A program made the translations under genes and the position numbers. This document shows positions 41,701 to 50,945 of a DNA stretch of 64,000 nt, piece after piece. The DNA comes from Nibribacter ruber (lineage in GTDB: Bacteria > Bacteroidota > Bacteroidia > Cytophagales > Hymenobacteraceae), in NCBI RefSeq assembly GCF_009913235.1, contig NZ_CP047897.1:3347001-3411000 (forward strand). The letters run 5' to 3'. Each line of letters starts with the position of its first letter. The stretch's first letter is position 1. Below the pieces are notes generated by a model. The model was given only the letters and a program-made list of their open reading frames with translations, was not told where the DNA came from and searched no databases.

Positions 41701-42894
41701 ATGACAGTGAATAGATACTTAAAAACCACCGTAGTATGGGCAGTAGGAGTGCTTGGTTTGGCAAGTTGCAGCAAGGAAGATGCTCCAGCACCAGCGCCAG
41801 TGGTCAAACCTGCTTCTGACTTTTACTTCGGGGCTGATTTATCTTATGTGAACCAGATTCTTGACCAAGGCGGAGTATACCAGGACAAAGGACAGACGCA
41901 GAGCCCCTACAAGATTTTCAAAGACCACGGTGCCACGTTAGCGCGGTTCAGGCTTTGGCACACGCCTACTTGGACCAAAGACGTTTATGGCGCAGAAGGC
42001 ACGCAGCTATACAGCGACCTGGCAGACGTGGAGAAAGGTATGCGATTAGCCAAAGCCCAGGGAATGTCAGTGCTGCTGGATTTCCATTACTCAGATACGT
42101 GGGCAGACCCGGGCAAGCAGACGGTGCCAGCGGCTTGGTCAGGCATCAAAGACCCGCAGGTCTTGCAGGATTCTGTCTACCAGTACACCAAAAAGACGCT
42201 CACTTATTTAAACAGCAAAGGCCTCATGCCCGAACTGGTGCAGATAGGCAACGAAACCAACGGCGGGATGCTGTACACAGAGGCGCCGGCTGGTTTTCCG
42301 ATGGCTTCCATGAACCAGCTATCCAACCTGCGGCAAGTGATTAACAGCGGTATAAAAGCAGTGCGTGACGTATCTGCCGGCTCTTCAATTAAATCAAAAG
42401 TCATCTTGCACGTGGCCAATCCCCAGCATGTAGAGTATTGGTTCTCGCAGGTGGCAGGTGTGGGCGGGGTCTCAGATTTTGACATAATCGGGTTTTCATA
42501 TTACCCATTGTGGCATACCACCGTACCACTTACTCAAGTCTCAGACAACATTGCCGCCTGGCGAAAGAAGTTTAACAAAGACGTCATTCTCTTAGAGACC
42601 GCTTATCCCTGGACTACCAACTGGAACGACAACTACGCTAACCAATTGGGTGGCCAGCCGGCGCTGTCGGGATATCCTTACACGCCCACCGGCCAATTGA
42701 ATTTCATGAAAGCTTTAACCAAAGAGGTGAAAGACGGCGGCGGAAAAGGCATCGTCTACTGGGAGCCGGCCTGGATTAGCTCCAATATGAAAGACCTCTG
42801 GGGAACGGGCTCTTCTTGGGAGAACGTGGCGCTGTTTGACTTTATGGGCAACCCGGTCATCGGCATGGACTACATGACTGCCACCTATAAATAA
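41701..42894 (+). CDS. GH53 endo-beta-1,4-galactanase lipoprotein
   Basis: Degrades the beta-1,4-galactan side chains of pectic arabinogalactan I. It is a 397-residue lipoprotein (LASC lipobox at Cys23), so probably surface- or periplasm-anchored. The GH53 TIM barrel begins at FYFGADLSYVNQILDQGGVY. The acid/base is Glu185 in QIGNETNGG and the nucleophile Glu299 in LLETAYPW. RFRLWHTP and LLDFHYSDTWADPGKQ are strong family signatures. It is divergent from lacI and preceded by operator O2. The products would feed the symporter and Leloir enzymes encoded next to it. Confidence 0.93.
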   Translation: MTVNRYLKTTVVWAVGVLGLASCSKEDAPAPAPVVKPASDFYFGADLSYVNQILDQGGVYQDKGQTQSPYKIFKDHGATLARFRLWHTPTWTKDVYGAEGTQLYSDLADVEKGMRLAKAQGMSVLLDFHYSDTWADPGKQTVPAAWSGIKDPQVLQDSVYQYTKKTLTYLNSKGLMPELVQIGNETNGGMLYTEAPAGFPMASMNQLSNLRQVINSGIKAVRDVSAGSSIKSKVILHVANPQHVEYWFSQVAGVGGVSDFDIIGFSYYPLWHTTVPLTQVSDNIAAWRKKFNKDVILLETAYPWTTNWNDNYANQLGGQPALSGYPYTPTGQLNFMKALTKEVKDGGGKGIVYWEPAWISSNMKDLWGTGSSWENVALFDFMGNPVIGMDYMTATYK

Positions 42895-42899
42895 CCTTT

Positions 42900-42937
42900 C
42901 GTTTTTGGCCTGTTTTCTAGAAAACAGGTCAAAAACG
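42900..42937. repeat. PE24
   Basis: Nearly perfect arms CGTTTTTGGCCTGTTTTC and GAAAACAGGTCAAAAACG; starts 5 nt after the GH53 stop codon. Confidence 0.9.
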
Positions 42938-43000
42938 AAGCAAGGCTTCACAAACACTTTTCTGCTCATGGGCAGAAAGGACATTCTTAGTAATTAACCG

Positions 43001-45622
43001 ATGACGTATCATATGCGCTCTTTTTTCACTCTCGTTATCAGCTCAAAAAAGCGGTTGGGCTTGTTTGCATTGTTCCTGATTTCTCTTTTCATTCAGAAAC
43101 CATTAAGCGCCCAGACAACTTCTGGCAAAGAACCTGAACTGGTGTATGTAGATCCCCAAGGAATCCTGCGCTGGAAGAAGAACAACCAGGAAGCCACGTT
43201 CTTCGGGGTGAATTACACGGTGCCGTTTGCCTATGGCTATCGTTCTGTAAAGGCCCGAGGGGTAGACCCAGAGAAGGCCATTGACCAAGACGTATACCAT
43301 CTGGCGCGGCTGGGGTTCAATGCGTTTAGGGTGCACGTCTGGGATACGGAGATTTCTGACTCGCTGGGCAATTTGCTGGAGAATGAGCACCTGCGGCTGT
43401 TTGACTACCTGGTCTACAAACTGAAGGAGCGCAACATACGGGTACTCATCACGCCCATTGCCTTCTGGGGAAATGGCTGGCCCCAGAAAGACGAGAAGAC
43501 GCCCGGCTTCTCTCACAAATATGGGAAGCAGCGGGCCTTGGTAGAGGAAGAAGCCTTCAGAGCCCAGGAGAACTACCTGAAGCAGTTCCTGAAACACGTA
43601 AATCCCTACACCAGGCAGACCTATGAGCAGGATGGCAACGTGATTGCCGCCGAGATCAACAACGAGCCCCAGCACTCGGGACCCAAGGCGCGCACCACAG
43701 AGTATGTGACCCGCATGGCAGCGGCCGTGCGCGACACCGGCTGGAAGAAACCCCTGTTCTACAACATAAGCGAGTCGCCTAAATATGCAGACGCCGTGGT
43801 AAAGGCGCCCGGCGTGGACGGCTACAGTTTTCAGTGGTACCCTACCAACTTAATGGCCAATCATAGCTTGCAGGGCAACTATCTCACGCACGTAGACCGC
43901 TACCACATTCCGTTTGACACCCTGGCGGCATTTAAGAACAAAGCCCTGATGGTGTATGAGTTTGACGCCGCCGATATTCTTGGTTCTTACATGTACCCGG
44001 CCATGGCTAGAAGCTTCAGAACGGCGGGTTTTCAATGGGCCACGCAGTTTGCCTATGACCCCATGGCCACCGCCTATGGCAACACCGAGTACCAGACACA
44101 TTATCTGAACCTGGCCTTCACGCCAGCCAAGGCCATAAGCCTGATGATTGCAGGCAAAGCCTTTCATCAGGTGCCGCTGCGCAAAAGCTACGGCTCATAT
44201 CCGGCAGATAGTGTGTTTGGCAGTTTCAGGGTGAGTTATAAAGAGAGTCTGAGCGAGATGAACACTGCGCGAGAGTTCTATTATTCAAACTCTACGCACA
44301 CCCAGCCAATCAATAAGACCAAGCTAGAGCATGTAGCAGGGATAGGCAGTTCACCGGTGGTTAAATACACGGGTACGGGTGCCTATTTCCTGGACAAGTT
44401 GGAGAAAGGGGTTTGGCGCCTGGAGGTGATGCCAGACGCGTATTTTATCAGAGATCCCTTTGGCAAAGCCTCCCCGAGCCGGGAGGTGAGCCGCATACAG
44501 TGGCAGAACCAGCACATGCAGGTGTTGCTGGCAGAACTAGGGGAGAATTTTGAGGTGCAGGCGGTGAACGCAGGCAACACGTTCACCGGGAAAGCCAAAG
44601 GCGGAAGTTTTGAGGTAAGCCCCGGGGCCTATATTTTAAGTAGAAAGAAGAATAGCAAGTGGACCGGTGGTAAAGCCTATGGCAATCTGCGCGTAGAAGA
44701 GTTTGTGGCGCCGCAGCCCTATGCCTCTACTGTATTCGTGACGCATGAGCCTTTACAAGAGGTGAGCAGCAACCAACCCCTTCCCTTAACCGCCCTAGTG
44801 GTAGGAATCGGGACAGAGGCCAAGGTTACCCTGCAACTGAACAATCAGGCTGGCGTTTACAAAACCATTCCCATGCAACCGGTGGGTGCCGGTCAGTTTG
44901 CCGCCCAAGTGCCCACAGATGCGCTGACGCCCGGCCAGATTTCTTACCGAATTCTGGTGCAGGACGGGCAGAAGCAAGTGGCTTTTCCGGGAAACAAAGC
45001 AGGAGACCCTTGGGCCTGGGACGCGAATACTTCAGAAACCTACCAAACCTTTGTGGCCGCGCCCAATGGTCGTTTAGAACTGTTCAATGCCACCCATGAC
45101 CGCCAGCTGTTCGTCTTCCCTAACCTCTGGAAGAGCGACGAACGCCAGCTTATTGCCTCTGAGCACCCTGGTCAGTTGATTTTAAAACTCACCGCCCCGC
45201 AACTACCCGAGGAACAAACCATGGGGCTGCAACACTATATTGGAGACAAGCTGCAAGGCCGGCCATCTGAGCTAGGGGATTTTGAGAAGCTGGTGATTCG
45301 GGTGAGGTCTACCACTGGTGCGGCGCTGCCTGTAAAGGTGAATCTGTTAACCCACCAAGGCACTGCGTTTGCGGCGCTGGTGTCGGCTAAGACCACGTTC
45401 CAGGACATTGAGATTCCTTTGAGCAGCCTGCAGCCAAGTGTCTTTATGCTGCTGCCAAGGCCCTATCCGGGCTTCCATCCTTTCTGGTTCAGCGGTAAAG
45501 GCTCACAGGACTTCCGTCTTGAAGACGTGGAGAAACTGCAGATTTCGTTGGGAGACCTGACTAGCAAAACCACGCGGGCTTATGGCTTTGAGATTGAGTC
45601 TGTCTGGCTGGAGAAAAAATAA
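43001..45622 (+). CDS. large secreted clan GH-A glycoside hydrolase
   Basis: 873 residues with a signal peptide (hydrophobic LGLFALFLISLFIQ, cleavage near LSAQ). The TIM barrel spans residues about 45-400. GVNYTVPFAYGYRS and ARLGFNAFRVHVWDTEI match the GH5/GH2-like clan. The acid/base is Glu222 in AEINNEPQHSG and the nucleophile is probably Glu320 in MVYEFDAADI. Residues about 450-873 are beta-rich accessory domains, perhaps carbohydrate-binding. It lies between the GH53 and galM genes, so it probably acts on galactan fragments, but the exact specificity and GH family are uncertain. An alternative start is the ATG at 43013. Confidence 0.82.
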   Translation: MTYHMRSFFTLVISSKKRLGLFALFLISLFIQKPLSAQTTSGKEPELVYVDPQGILRWKKNNQEATFFGVNYTVPFAYGYRSVKARGVDPEKAIDQDVYHLARLGFNAFRVHVWDTEISDSLGNLLENEHLRLFDYLVYKLKERNIRVLITPIAFWGNGWPQKDEKTPGFSHKYGKQRALVEEEAFRAQENYLKQFLKHVNPYTRQTYEQDGNVIAAEINNEPQHSGPKARTTEYVTRMAAAVRDTGWKKPLFYNISESPKYADAVVKAPGVDGYSFQWYPTNLMANHSLQGNYLTHVDRYHIPFDTLAAFKNKALMVYEFDAADILGSYMYPAMARSFRTAGFQWATQFAYDPMATAYGNTEYQTHYLNLAFTPAKAISLMIAGKAFHQVPLRKSYGSYPADSVFGSFRVSYKESLSEMNTAREFYYSNSTHTQPINKTKLEHVAGIGSSPVVKYTGTGAYFLDKLEKGVWRLEVMPDAYFIRDPFGKASPSREVSRIQWQNQHMQVLLAELGENFEVQAVNAGNTFTGKAKGGSFEVSPGAYILSRKKNSKWTGGKAYGNLRVEEFVAPQPYASTVFVTHEPLQEVSSNQPLPLTALVVGIGTEAKVTLQLNNQAGVYKTIPMQPVGAGQFAAQVPTDALTPGQISYRILVQDGQKQVAFPGNKAGDPWAWDANTSETYQTFVAAPNGRLELFNATHDRQLFVFPNLWKSDERQLIASEHPGQLILKLTAPQLPEEQTMGLQHYIGDKLQGRPSELGDFEKLVIRVRSTTGAALPVKVNLLTHQGTAFAALVSAKTTFQDIEIPLSSLQPSVFMLLPRPYPGFHPFWFSGKGSQDFRLEDVEKLQISLGDLTSKTTRAYGFEIESVWLEKK

Positions 45623-45639
45623 GAGAATGGGCTAGGTCT

Positions 45640-45677
45640 CGTTTTTGGTCTGTTTTCCAGAAAACAGACCAAAAACG
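45640..45677. repeat. PE25, perfect palindrome with extended arms
   Basis: Arms CGTTTTTGGTCTGTTTTC and GAAAACAGACCAAAAACG, with the outer flanks GGTCT and AGACC also complementary. The paired change C to T / G to A relative to consensus (GGTCTG with CAGACC) shows compensation. Confidence 0.9.
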
Positions 45678-45736
45678 AGACCGCCTCCGTAGAAATAGTA
45701 ATAGAATAGCCTGCTTAGGCGGGCGGCCTTTACTCA

Positions 45737-46798
45737 ATGATTATGGAAAATACCAATAGCTCTCCCCAACAAGCCCCTATCACAGAAAAACGGTCCTACA
45801 CCTTGCAGAACCAGCAAGGCATGCGGGTCACCATCAGCAATTATGGGGGCACCATCACCTCCATCTTAACACCAGACAAATACGGCAGGTTGGGGGAAGT
45901 GGTATTGGGCTTCAATGATCTGGCGGATTATACCAACGAGGCTTACCTTGCCAATCAGCCTTATTTTGGAGCCATCATTGGCCGCTTTGGCAACCGCATT
46001 GATAAGGGGAGATTTCAACTGAACGGGCAAGAATACCAACTGGCCACCAACAACGGGGAGAACCATTTGCACGGCGGCATCAAAGGCTTTGACAAGGTGT
46101 ACTGGCACGTGGAAGAACAGCCTGCCCAGAATGGCCTCAGACTGAAGTATACCAGCCCAGACGGCGAGGAAGGCTATCCAGGCACGGTGCAGGTCACGGT
46201 TTTGTATATCCTCACTCCCCAAAACGAACTGGTGATAGACTACCAGGCCACCACAGACCAAGCCACACCCATCAACCTGACCAACCATTCCTATTTCAAC
46301 CTTGCGGGGGGCATGGCACAGGATGCCTTAGACCATGTGCTGACCATTGCCGCAGACCGCTACGTAAAAGTATCTGAATCCCTTATCCCCACCGGTGAAC
46401 TGCCCACCGTAGAAGACACGCCCATGGATTTTCAGACGCCGGTGGCCATGGGTGCTCGCATAGACCAGGTGCCCGGCGGCTACGACCATACCTACGTGTT
46501 GAAAGAAGCGGGCCGGCATTTGAAACGCGCCGCCACGGTTGAGGAGCCTGTCTCTGGCAGGTGTTTGGAAGTCTGTACCACAGAGCCGGGCATTCAGTTC
46601 TATTCCGGTAATTTTCTGGATGGCACCTTGCGTGGCCACGGAGGCGTGGTGTACAAACGGCACTACGGGTTCTGCCTAGAGACGCAGCATTTCCCAGATT
46701 CGCCTAACCAGCCATGTTTCCCCAACACTATTCTGGAGCCCGGCCAGAAGTACCACCAGAAAACTATTTACCGGTTCTATGTGTGCCAGGATGAGTAA
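45737..46798 (+). CDS. galM: aldose 1-epimerase (mutarotase)
   Basis: Interconverts alpha- and beta-galactose, preparing the substrate for galactokinase. It is 353 residues, cytosolic, with no signal peptide. The catalytic His is in NLTNHSYFNLAGG, the other His in NGENHLHGGIKGFDKV, and the general-base Glu in GFCLETQHFPDSPNQP. GGYDHTYVL is also conserved. The start may be the ATG at 45737 or 45743. It ends the plus-strand half of the galactan locus: 4 nt separate its stop from PE26. Confidence 0.94.
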   Translation: MIMENTNSSPQQAPITEKRSYTLQNQQGMRVTISNYGGTITSILTPDKYGRLGEVVLGFNDLADYTNEAYLANQPYFGAIIGRFGNRIDKGRFQLNGQEYQLATNNGENHLHGGIKGFDKVYWHVEEQPAQNGLRLKYTSPDGEEGYPGTVQVTVLYILTPQNELVIDYQATTDQATPINLTNHSYFNLAGGMAQDALDHVLTIAADRYVKVSESLIPTGELPTVEDTPMDFQTPVAMGARIDQVPGGYDHTYVLKEAGRHLKRAATVEEPVSGRCLEVCTTEPGIQFYSGNFLDGTLRGHGGVVYKRHYGFCLETQHFPDSPNQPCFPNTILEPGQKYHQKTIYRFYVCQDE

Positions 46799-46802
46799 AC
46801 TC

Positions 46803-46840
46803 CGTTTTTGGGCTATTTCCTGGAAAACAGCCCAAAAACG
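46803..46840. repeat. PE26
   Basis: Arms CGTTTTTGGGCTATTTCC and GGAAAACAGCCCAAAAACG. It exactly fills the gap between two convergent stop codons: 4 nt after galM, 0 nt from the LuxR-type gene. Confidence 0.9.
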
Positions 46841-47533
46841 CTAGATCAGGTCAAAGGCGCGGGCAAACTGAGACAGCTCATAATGAGAGTGCACGCGTAG
46901 TTTCACCTTGAGGTTGCGGCGATGGGTGTTAACGGTTTTCTCAGAAATGAAGAGTTCTTCGGCAATCTCTGTGGAGCTCTTGCCTAGTACCACCATTTTC
47001 AGGATTTCCTGTTCCCGCTTTCCCAGTTGCGCGAAGGCCTGCACGTTCTCCCGCAGGAACTTGCTCTCATCCAGCAGGCGGTTCACCTTGGGCGTGATGT
47101 GGGTGTCTGGTTCTACCTTGATGGCAATGGTGATGGTGAGCAGGGGAGAACCTTCCTCGTCGCGCATCAGAATCTTAAGCGTGCTCAGGTGCCAGACCCA
47201 TTCTTCTGAGTCTTTGAATTTCACCTGCTCAAAAAAGGAGATGATTTCCTCGTCATCATTTCGCTCCAGCAGGCCGTTGATCAGCTTGGGAATGAAGTCA
47301 TCTGTTGCCTCCTGGTTGAAGAAGCGCTCATAGAACTGCGGGCCAATGCATTTCAGTTCTTCCAACGTAATGCCCAAAAGCCGAAGTCCCCTGGGAGACA
47401 TGTACTCTACGCTTAGCCCTTTTTTGATATTATGTATTACCACAACACCCGGTAGGTGATCTGCAACAGCCGCTATCTCAGCAATCTTCTCCGCTATCCT
47501 GCGGTCTATTTCTGATTCTGGTTGTTTCTCCAT
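46841..47533 (-). CDS. PAS-like/LuxR-type transcriptional regulator
   Basis: A 230-residue cytosolic regulator. Residues about 10-140 resemble a PAS domain (VVVIHNIKKGLSVEYMSPRGLRLLGIT, then VWHLSTLKILMRDEEG). Residues about 165-225 are a GerE/LuxR helix-turn-helix (LGKREQEILKMVVLGKSSTEIAEEL, ISEKTVNTHRRNLKVKL). There is no receiver domain, so it is not a classical response regulator. The ligand or signal is unknown. It lies convergent with galM and upstream (on minus) of no close partner; the neighbouring T9SS block is separately terminated. Confidence 0.86.
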   Translation of the reverse strand: MEKQPESEIDRRIAEKIAEIAAVADHLPGVVVIHNIKKGLSVEYMSPRGLRLLGITLEELKCIGPQFYERFFNQEATDDFIPKLINGLLERNDDEEIISFFEQVKFKDSEEWVWHLSTLKILMRDEEGSPLLTITIAIKVEPDTHITPKVNRLLDESKFLRENVQAFAQLGKREQEILKMVVLGKSSTEIAEELFISEKTVNTHRRNLKVKLRVHSHYELSQFARAFDLI

Positions 47534-47863
47534 TCTGCGTTGGTTAGATAAGAATCTTACTACTTTATAGTAGCAGAAATCAAAAAGTAAGCGGTAAGCC
47601 TAAGAAATTGTTGGCGAAACCTTCGGTCAACCTATAGGAGAGTGGTTGAGTTGCCAGATTTTGAGCGAAGGCCTCCGTTGCCAAGTGAATGTTTCCGGTT
47701 CACGGTGCGTAAGCAAGCGGTCTGAAAACCAGGAACGATGAGTTTGTTCTAAGGTAGATAAATTCTGGGAGGGTGCCAAGGAGCGCTGACAGGCCTGCTC
47801 TCAAGGCAATGGGTTCCTGATAATCTGGAATTGGTGCATTGACAGGCATCTGGCCTTTAAAAG
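47534..47863. other. gene-free gap
   Basis: About 330 bp between the LuxR-type gene and the terminator of the OmpA-type gene. I see no gene, PE copy or clear promoter here. Confidence 0.5.
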
Positions 47864-47896
47864 AAAAGCCCGCCTCTGTGGTAGAGGCGGGCTTTT
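47864..47896. terminator. terminator of the T9SS gene block
   Basis: A perfect 14-bp stem (AAAAGCCCGCCTCT / AGAGGCGGGCTTTT) with a 5-nt loop, 23 nt beyond the stop codon of the minus-strand OmpA-type gene. Confidence 0.9.
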
Positions 47897-47919
47897 GAAG
47901 TTGATAGGTACAACCGAGT

Positions 47920-49950
47920 TTACTTTTTCAAGATTTTAAACTCTGTTCTACGGTTCAATTGGTGTTCTTCTTCTGAGCAGGAAACGCCGTCTTTGCAACG
48001 GTTCAGCAGACGAGTCTCGCCGTATCCTTTGGCTACCAGTCTGTCGGCGGCAATGCCTTTAGAAACTATGTAGTTCACCGCAGCCTGGGCACGTCTCTGA
48101 GACAGCAAGTTGTTATAGGCATCTGTCTGACGGCTATCAGTGTGAGAGCTCAACTCTATCTTAATGTTAGGGTTGTCAATCAAGGTCTGCACCAATTTAT
48201 CAAGTTCCAGAGCCGCGTCTGGTCTAATATCATGCTTGTCCAGGTCATAGTAGATGTTCTCTACCAAGATTGGCTTGTTGATGGCATCACGGTTCAAGAC
48301 TAAGCCCAAACGTACCATGTCTACAATAGACTCACACTCTGGCGTAATGATGGCAGAACGCGTAAGGTAGTTTACTTTGGTAGCCTTGATGTTGTACTTG
48401 GTTCCGTCAAAGATGTCAAAGGAGAAGTTACCGTTGGCATCTGAGTAGGTTACCACAGCGGTAGTGTCACCAATCTTATACAAGGCAACCTTCACGTTGC
48501 CCACCGGCAGTTCTTTGAACACGCCAGGGCTTTCCTGTACTTTCTCAAAGGTCTTACCGGCCAGTTTACACGGCTGCGGGAAGTAGTTGAACGTATAGAT
48601 GTCATCAGAACCGTCCATACTTTCACGGTTAGAGGAAATGAAGCCAGCGTCTTTCTTCTCAAACAGAATGCTGAAATCATCTGCCGAAGAGTTCAACGGG
48701 TACTTCATGTTCTGTACGTTTGACCAGGCGTCACCTGCTCCTTCTGCAGAGAAAACATCTAGCCCGCCCATGCCTTGGTGTCCGTCTGAAGAGAAGAACA
48801 ATCTGCCAGTAAGGGCGTCTACCGTAGGGAAAAGCTCTCTGCCCGGGGTGTTGATCACGTTGCCAGCGTTCACAGGCTTAGACCAGAAAGTGTGTACTTC
48901 CACTACTTCTTCGCCTTTGCTGTTTCTGGTGGTAATGCTGTTGAGCTGTTTTACCGTGTAGAAGATATCAGTGCTTCCCAGGGTGCCAGGCATGTCTGAG
49001 GCAAAGTAAAGCGTATCACCAGTGATGGACAAGGCAGGGTGACCCACCGAGTACTGGCCTGGGTTGTTGAACGGGAATGGCTCTGGCTCACTCCAGATTT
49101 CACCTTCTTTTTTAGAGATGTACAACTCCAAACGGTTCACGTAGTCAGAAGGAGCGGCAAAGCTGATCCAGCTGAAAGGATCCGGGTTAGCCGTCTTACT
49201 CTTGCGCTTCAACTGGTTTACCCTTGTGAAATAGACTGTCTGGTTGTCTGCTGAGAAGATAGCAGAGCCATTCTGGTAGTCATTCAGCAGGGGAGCAGGA
49301 AGTACTTCTGGCAATAAGAAGTTGTCTGCCGTATCACGCTTGCTGTAGTACAAAGCCGTGTTGGGTTTGCCCGTCCAGCCAGACACTATGGTGTTGTTTC
49401 TGAAGTCCTGGCGGTCTGAGGTGAATACGATACCACCTTTGTAGAACGCCGGTCCGAAGTCTGTGTTGCCAGAGTTAAGACCAGAAAGGTTAGACAAGGC
49501 AAAGGATCTTGGTCTGGCCATCCAGTTCTGGGCATTCTCTGTAATGGAGATCAGCTTCATGGCCTTGGCCGTAGAGTCAGGCACCAGTTCTGCATAGTCC
49601 ATATACAATTGCTTGGCTTTTGCATAGTTGCCGTTCATACGGGCCGCATCACCGTAATGGATCAGGTCCTGCGGGCTGTAGTCCGGGAATGCCAGCATCT
49701 GGGAATACCAGAACTCCGCTTCTTTGGCATTGTTGAGTCTACGATATGAGTCTGCTACACGGGTCACGATAGGAAGTGATGGCTCCTGCTGTTTCAAGGC
49801 CTCTTTATAGGTCTGAATAGCCAGGGCATACTCCATGTTCTGATAATAGAGTTCTGCTTTCTTAAGCTCTTTCTTTTGAGCCTGGGCCCCCTGTGAGAAA
49901 AACAACAGAGCGGGCAGCGCAAGGAGAATAGGTAATATACGGTACTTCAT
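47920..49950 (-). CDS. TPR-PD40-OmpA protein (PorE-like)
   Basis: A 676-residue exported protein with signal peptide LPILLALPALLFFSQGAQAQ. In order: TPR-like helices (residues about 25-140), PD40/WD40-like strands (about 150-450, for example GGIVFTSDRQDF and LYFASDMPGTLGSTDIFY), a carboxypeptidase-regulatory-like beta domain (about 460-540) and an OmpA peptidoglycan-binding domain (about 555-676; NIYYDLDKHDIRPDA and SSHTDSRQTDAYNNLLSQRRA). The order matches PorE-type proteins of the T9SS, though PorE is usually a lipoprotein and no lipobox is seen here. It is last in a three-gene block and likely anchors the PorP/SprF partner to the cell wall. Confidence 0.88.
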   Translation of the reverse strand: MKYRILPILLALPALLFFSQGAQAQKKELKKAELYYQNMEYALAIQTYKEALKQQEPSLPIVTRVADSYRRLNNAKEAEFWYSQMLAFPDYSPQDLIHYGDAARMNGNYAKAKQLYMDYAELVPDSTAKAMKLISITENAQNWMARPRSFALSNLSGLNSGNTDFGPAFYKGGIVFTSDRQDFRNNTIVSGWTGKPNTALYYSKRDTADNFLLPEVLPAPLLNDYQNGSAIFSADNQTVYFTRVNQLKRKSKTANPDPFSWISFAAPSDYVNRLELYISKKEGEIWSEPEPFPFNNPGQYSVGHPALSITGDTLYFASDMPGTLGSTDIFYTVKQLNSITTRNSKGEEVVEVHTFWSKPVNAGNVINTPGRELFPTVDALTGRLFFSSDGHQGMGGLDVFSAEGAGDAWSNVQNMKYPLNSSADDFSILFEKKDAGFISSNRESMDGSDDIYTFNYFPQPCKLAGKTFEKVQESPGVFKELPVGNVKVALYKIGDTTAVVTYSDANGNFSFDIFDGTKYNIKATKVNYLTRSAIITPECESIVDMVRLGLVLNRDAINKPILVENIYYDLDKHDIRPDAALELDKLVQTLIDNPNIKIELSSHTDSRQTDAYNNLLSQRRAQAAVNYIVSKGIAADRLVAKGYGETRLLNRCKDGVSCSEEEHQLNRRTEFKILKK

Positions 49951-49976
49951 GGATGATTACGAAGGTTGCCCCCCGC

Positions 49977-50921
49977 CTAAAAATGACGAATAGTTAATGA
50001 AGGAGTATCATCTTTCTTGTAGAACAAAAGTCCTACAGAGAATTCATGGGTAGCGTGCCCTTTAAAGCTGTTCAAAGACAGGTCATTGGCATACCCTATT
50101 TTTATTTTAGGGGTCACGTAAATCTCTGTCATCCAGGCCCAGGCGTTCTCTGTAGAGGCAGGTGCCTCTTCGCCGTTCTTAGAAGCGAGCAGTTGCATAG
50201 AGCGACGGTAGGTACCACCCAGCCAGATTCTGTCACCAAACAAGAAGAAGGCGTTCAGGTCTATGTTGGTAGGGCTCTTGAAGTCTTCTTTCACCAGGAA
50301 GCTTGGCTTGAACCTAACAATGCGGCTAATGTCAAACAGGTAACCAGCGGTTAAGAAGTAATGACGGTCTGGTGAAAAGGCGAAATCTTTAGAAGAAGGC
50401 ACTAGGTTGGCAGCTGAGATACCCGCAAAGAACCTGTCTGTGTTAAAGAATAAACCGGCTTTGGCATCTGGTAAGATCTTGGTCTCTTTGGTAAGCGGAA
50501 CAGAAGGGTCCAACTCAGGATCCATCAAGCGGAGCTTGGTGCCGTCCACGTAATGCTGGGCAGCACCCGCAGCCAGACCAAAGGCCAGCTTTGATTTTAC
50601 GCCAACTTTGATTTTAACAGAAGTACTGGCCATGATGCTCTTCTGGCCTTGCGCTCCAATCTGGTCATTCATTACCTGAATGCCCAGGCCTACCGTTTCA
50701 TTGTAAGAACCGTCCGCCGCCAGGGTCTGCGTTCTGGGTGCTCCAGGAACGCCGGTCCACTGGCTTCTGAACAAGCCGTTTACATTGATAAGGCCTTTGC
50801 TTCCTGCATAGGCAGGGTTGATAGCCAAGCCGTTAAAAATGTACTGTGTGTAGTATGCACTCTGCTGGGCGCTAGCAGTGTAGGCCCAGAAGAGTAGCAA
50901 TGGTAAAAGTATCTTTTTCAT
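49977..50921 (-). CDS. PorP/SprF-family outer-membrane protein
   Basis: A 314-residue beta-barrel outer-membrane protein with signal peptide LLPLLLFWAYTASAQ. The family opening QSAYYTQYIFNGLAINPAYAGSK is diagnostic of PorP/SprF. The middle contains SIKIKVGVKSKLAFGLAAG-like strands, and the ending GHATHEFSVGLLFYKKDDTPSLTIRHF fits the family C-terminus. SprF-like proteins are needed for secretion and surface attachment of particular type B T9SS substrates. Here the gene sits 24 nt from such a substrate gene and 26 nt from the OmpA-type gene, so all three are probably one operon. Confidence 0.92.
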   Translation of the reverse strand: MKKILLPLLLFWAYTASAQQSAYYTQYIFNGLAINPAYAGSKGLINVNGLFRSQWTGVPGAPRTQTLAADGSYNETVGLGIQVMNDQIGAQGQKSIMASTSVKIKVGVKSKLAFGLAAGAAQHYVDGTKLRLMDPELDPSVPLTKETKILPDAKAGLFFNTDRFFAGISAANLVPSSKDFAFSPDRHYFLTAGYLFDISRIVRFKPSFLVKEDFKSPTNIDLNAFFLFGDRIWLGGTYRRSMQLLASKNGEEAPASTENAWAWMTEIYVTPKIKIGYANDLSLNSFKGHATHEFSVGLLFYKKDDTPSLTIRHF

Positions 50922-50945
50922 ATCTGCTGATTTTCCTTTCGTGTA

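Noticed and set aside
41364-46840. SusC/SusD pair in the galactan locus
   Set aside because: None is present; the only SusD-like gene is at 28-1428, far from this locus.
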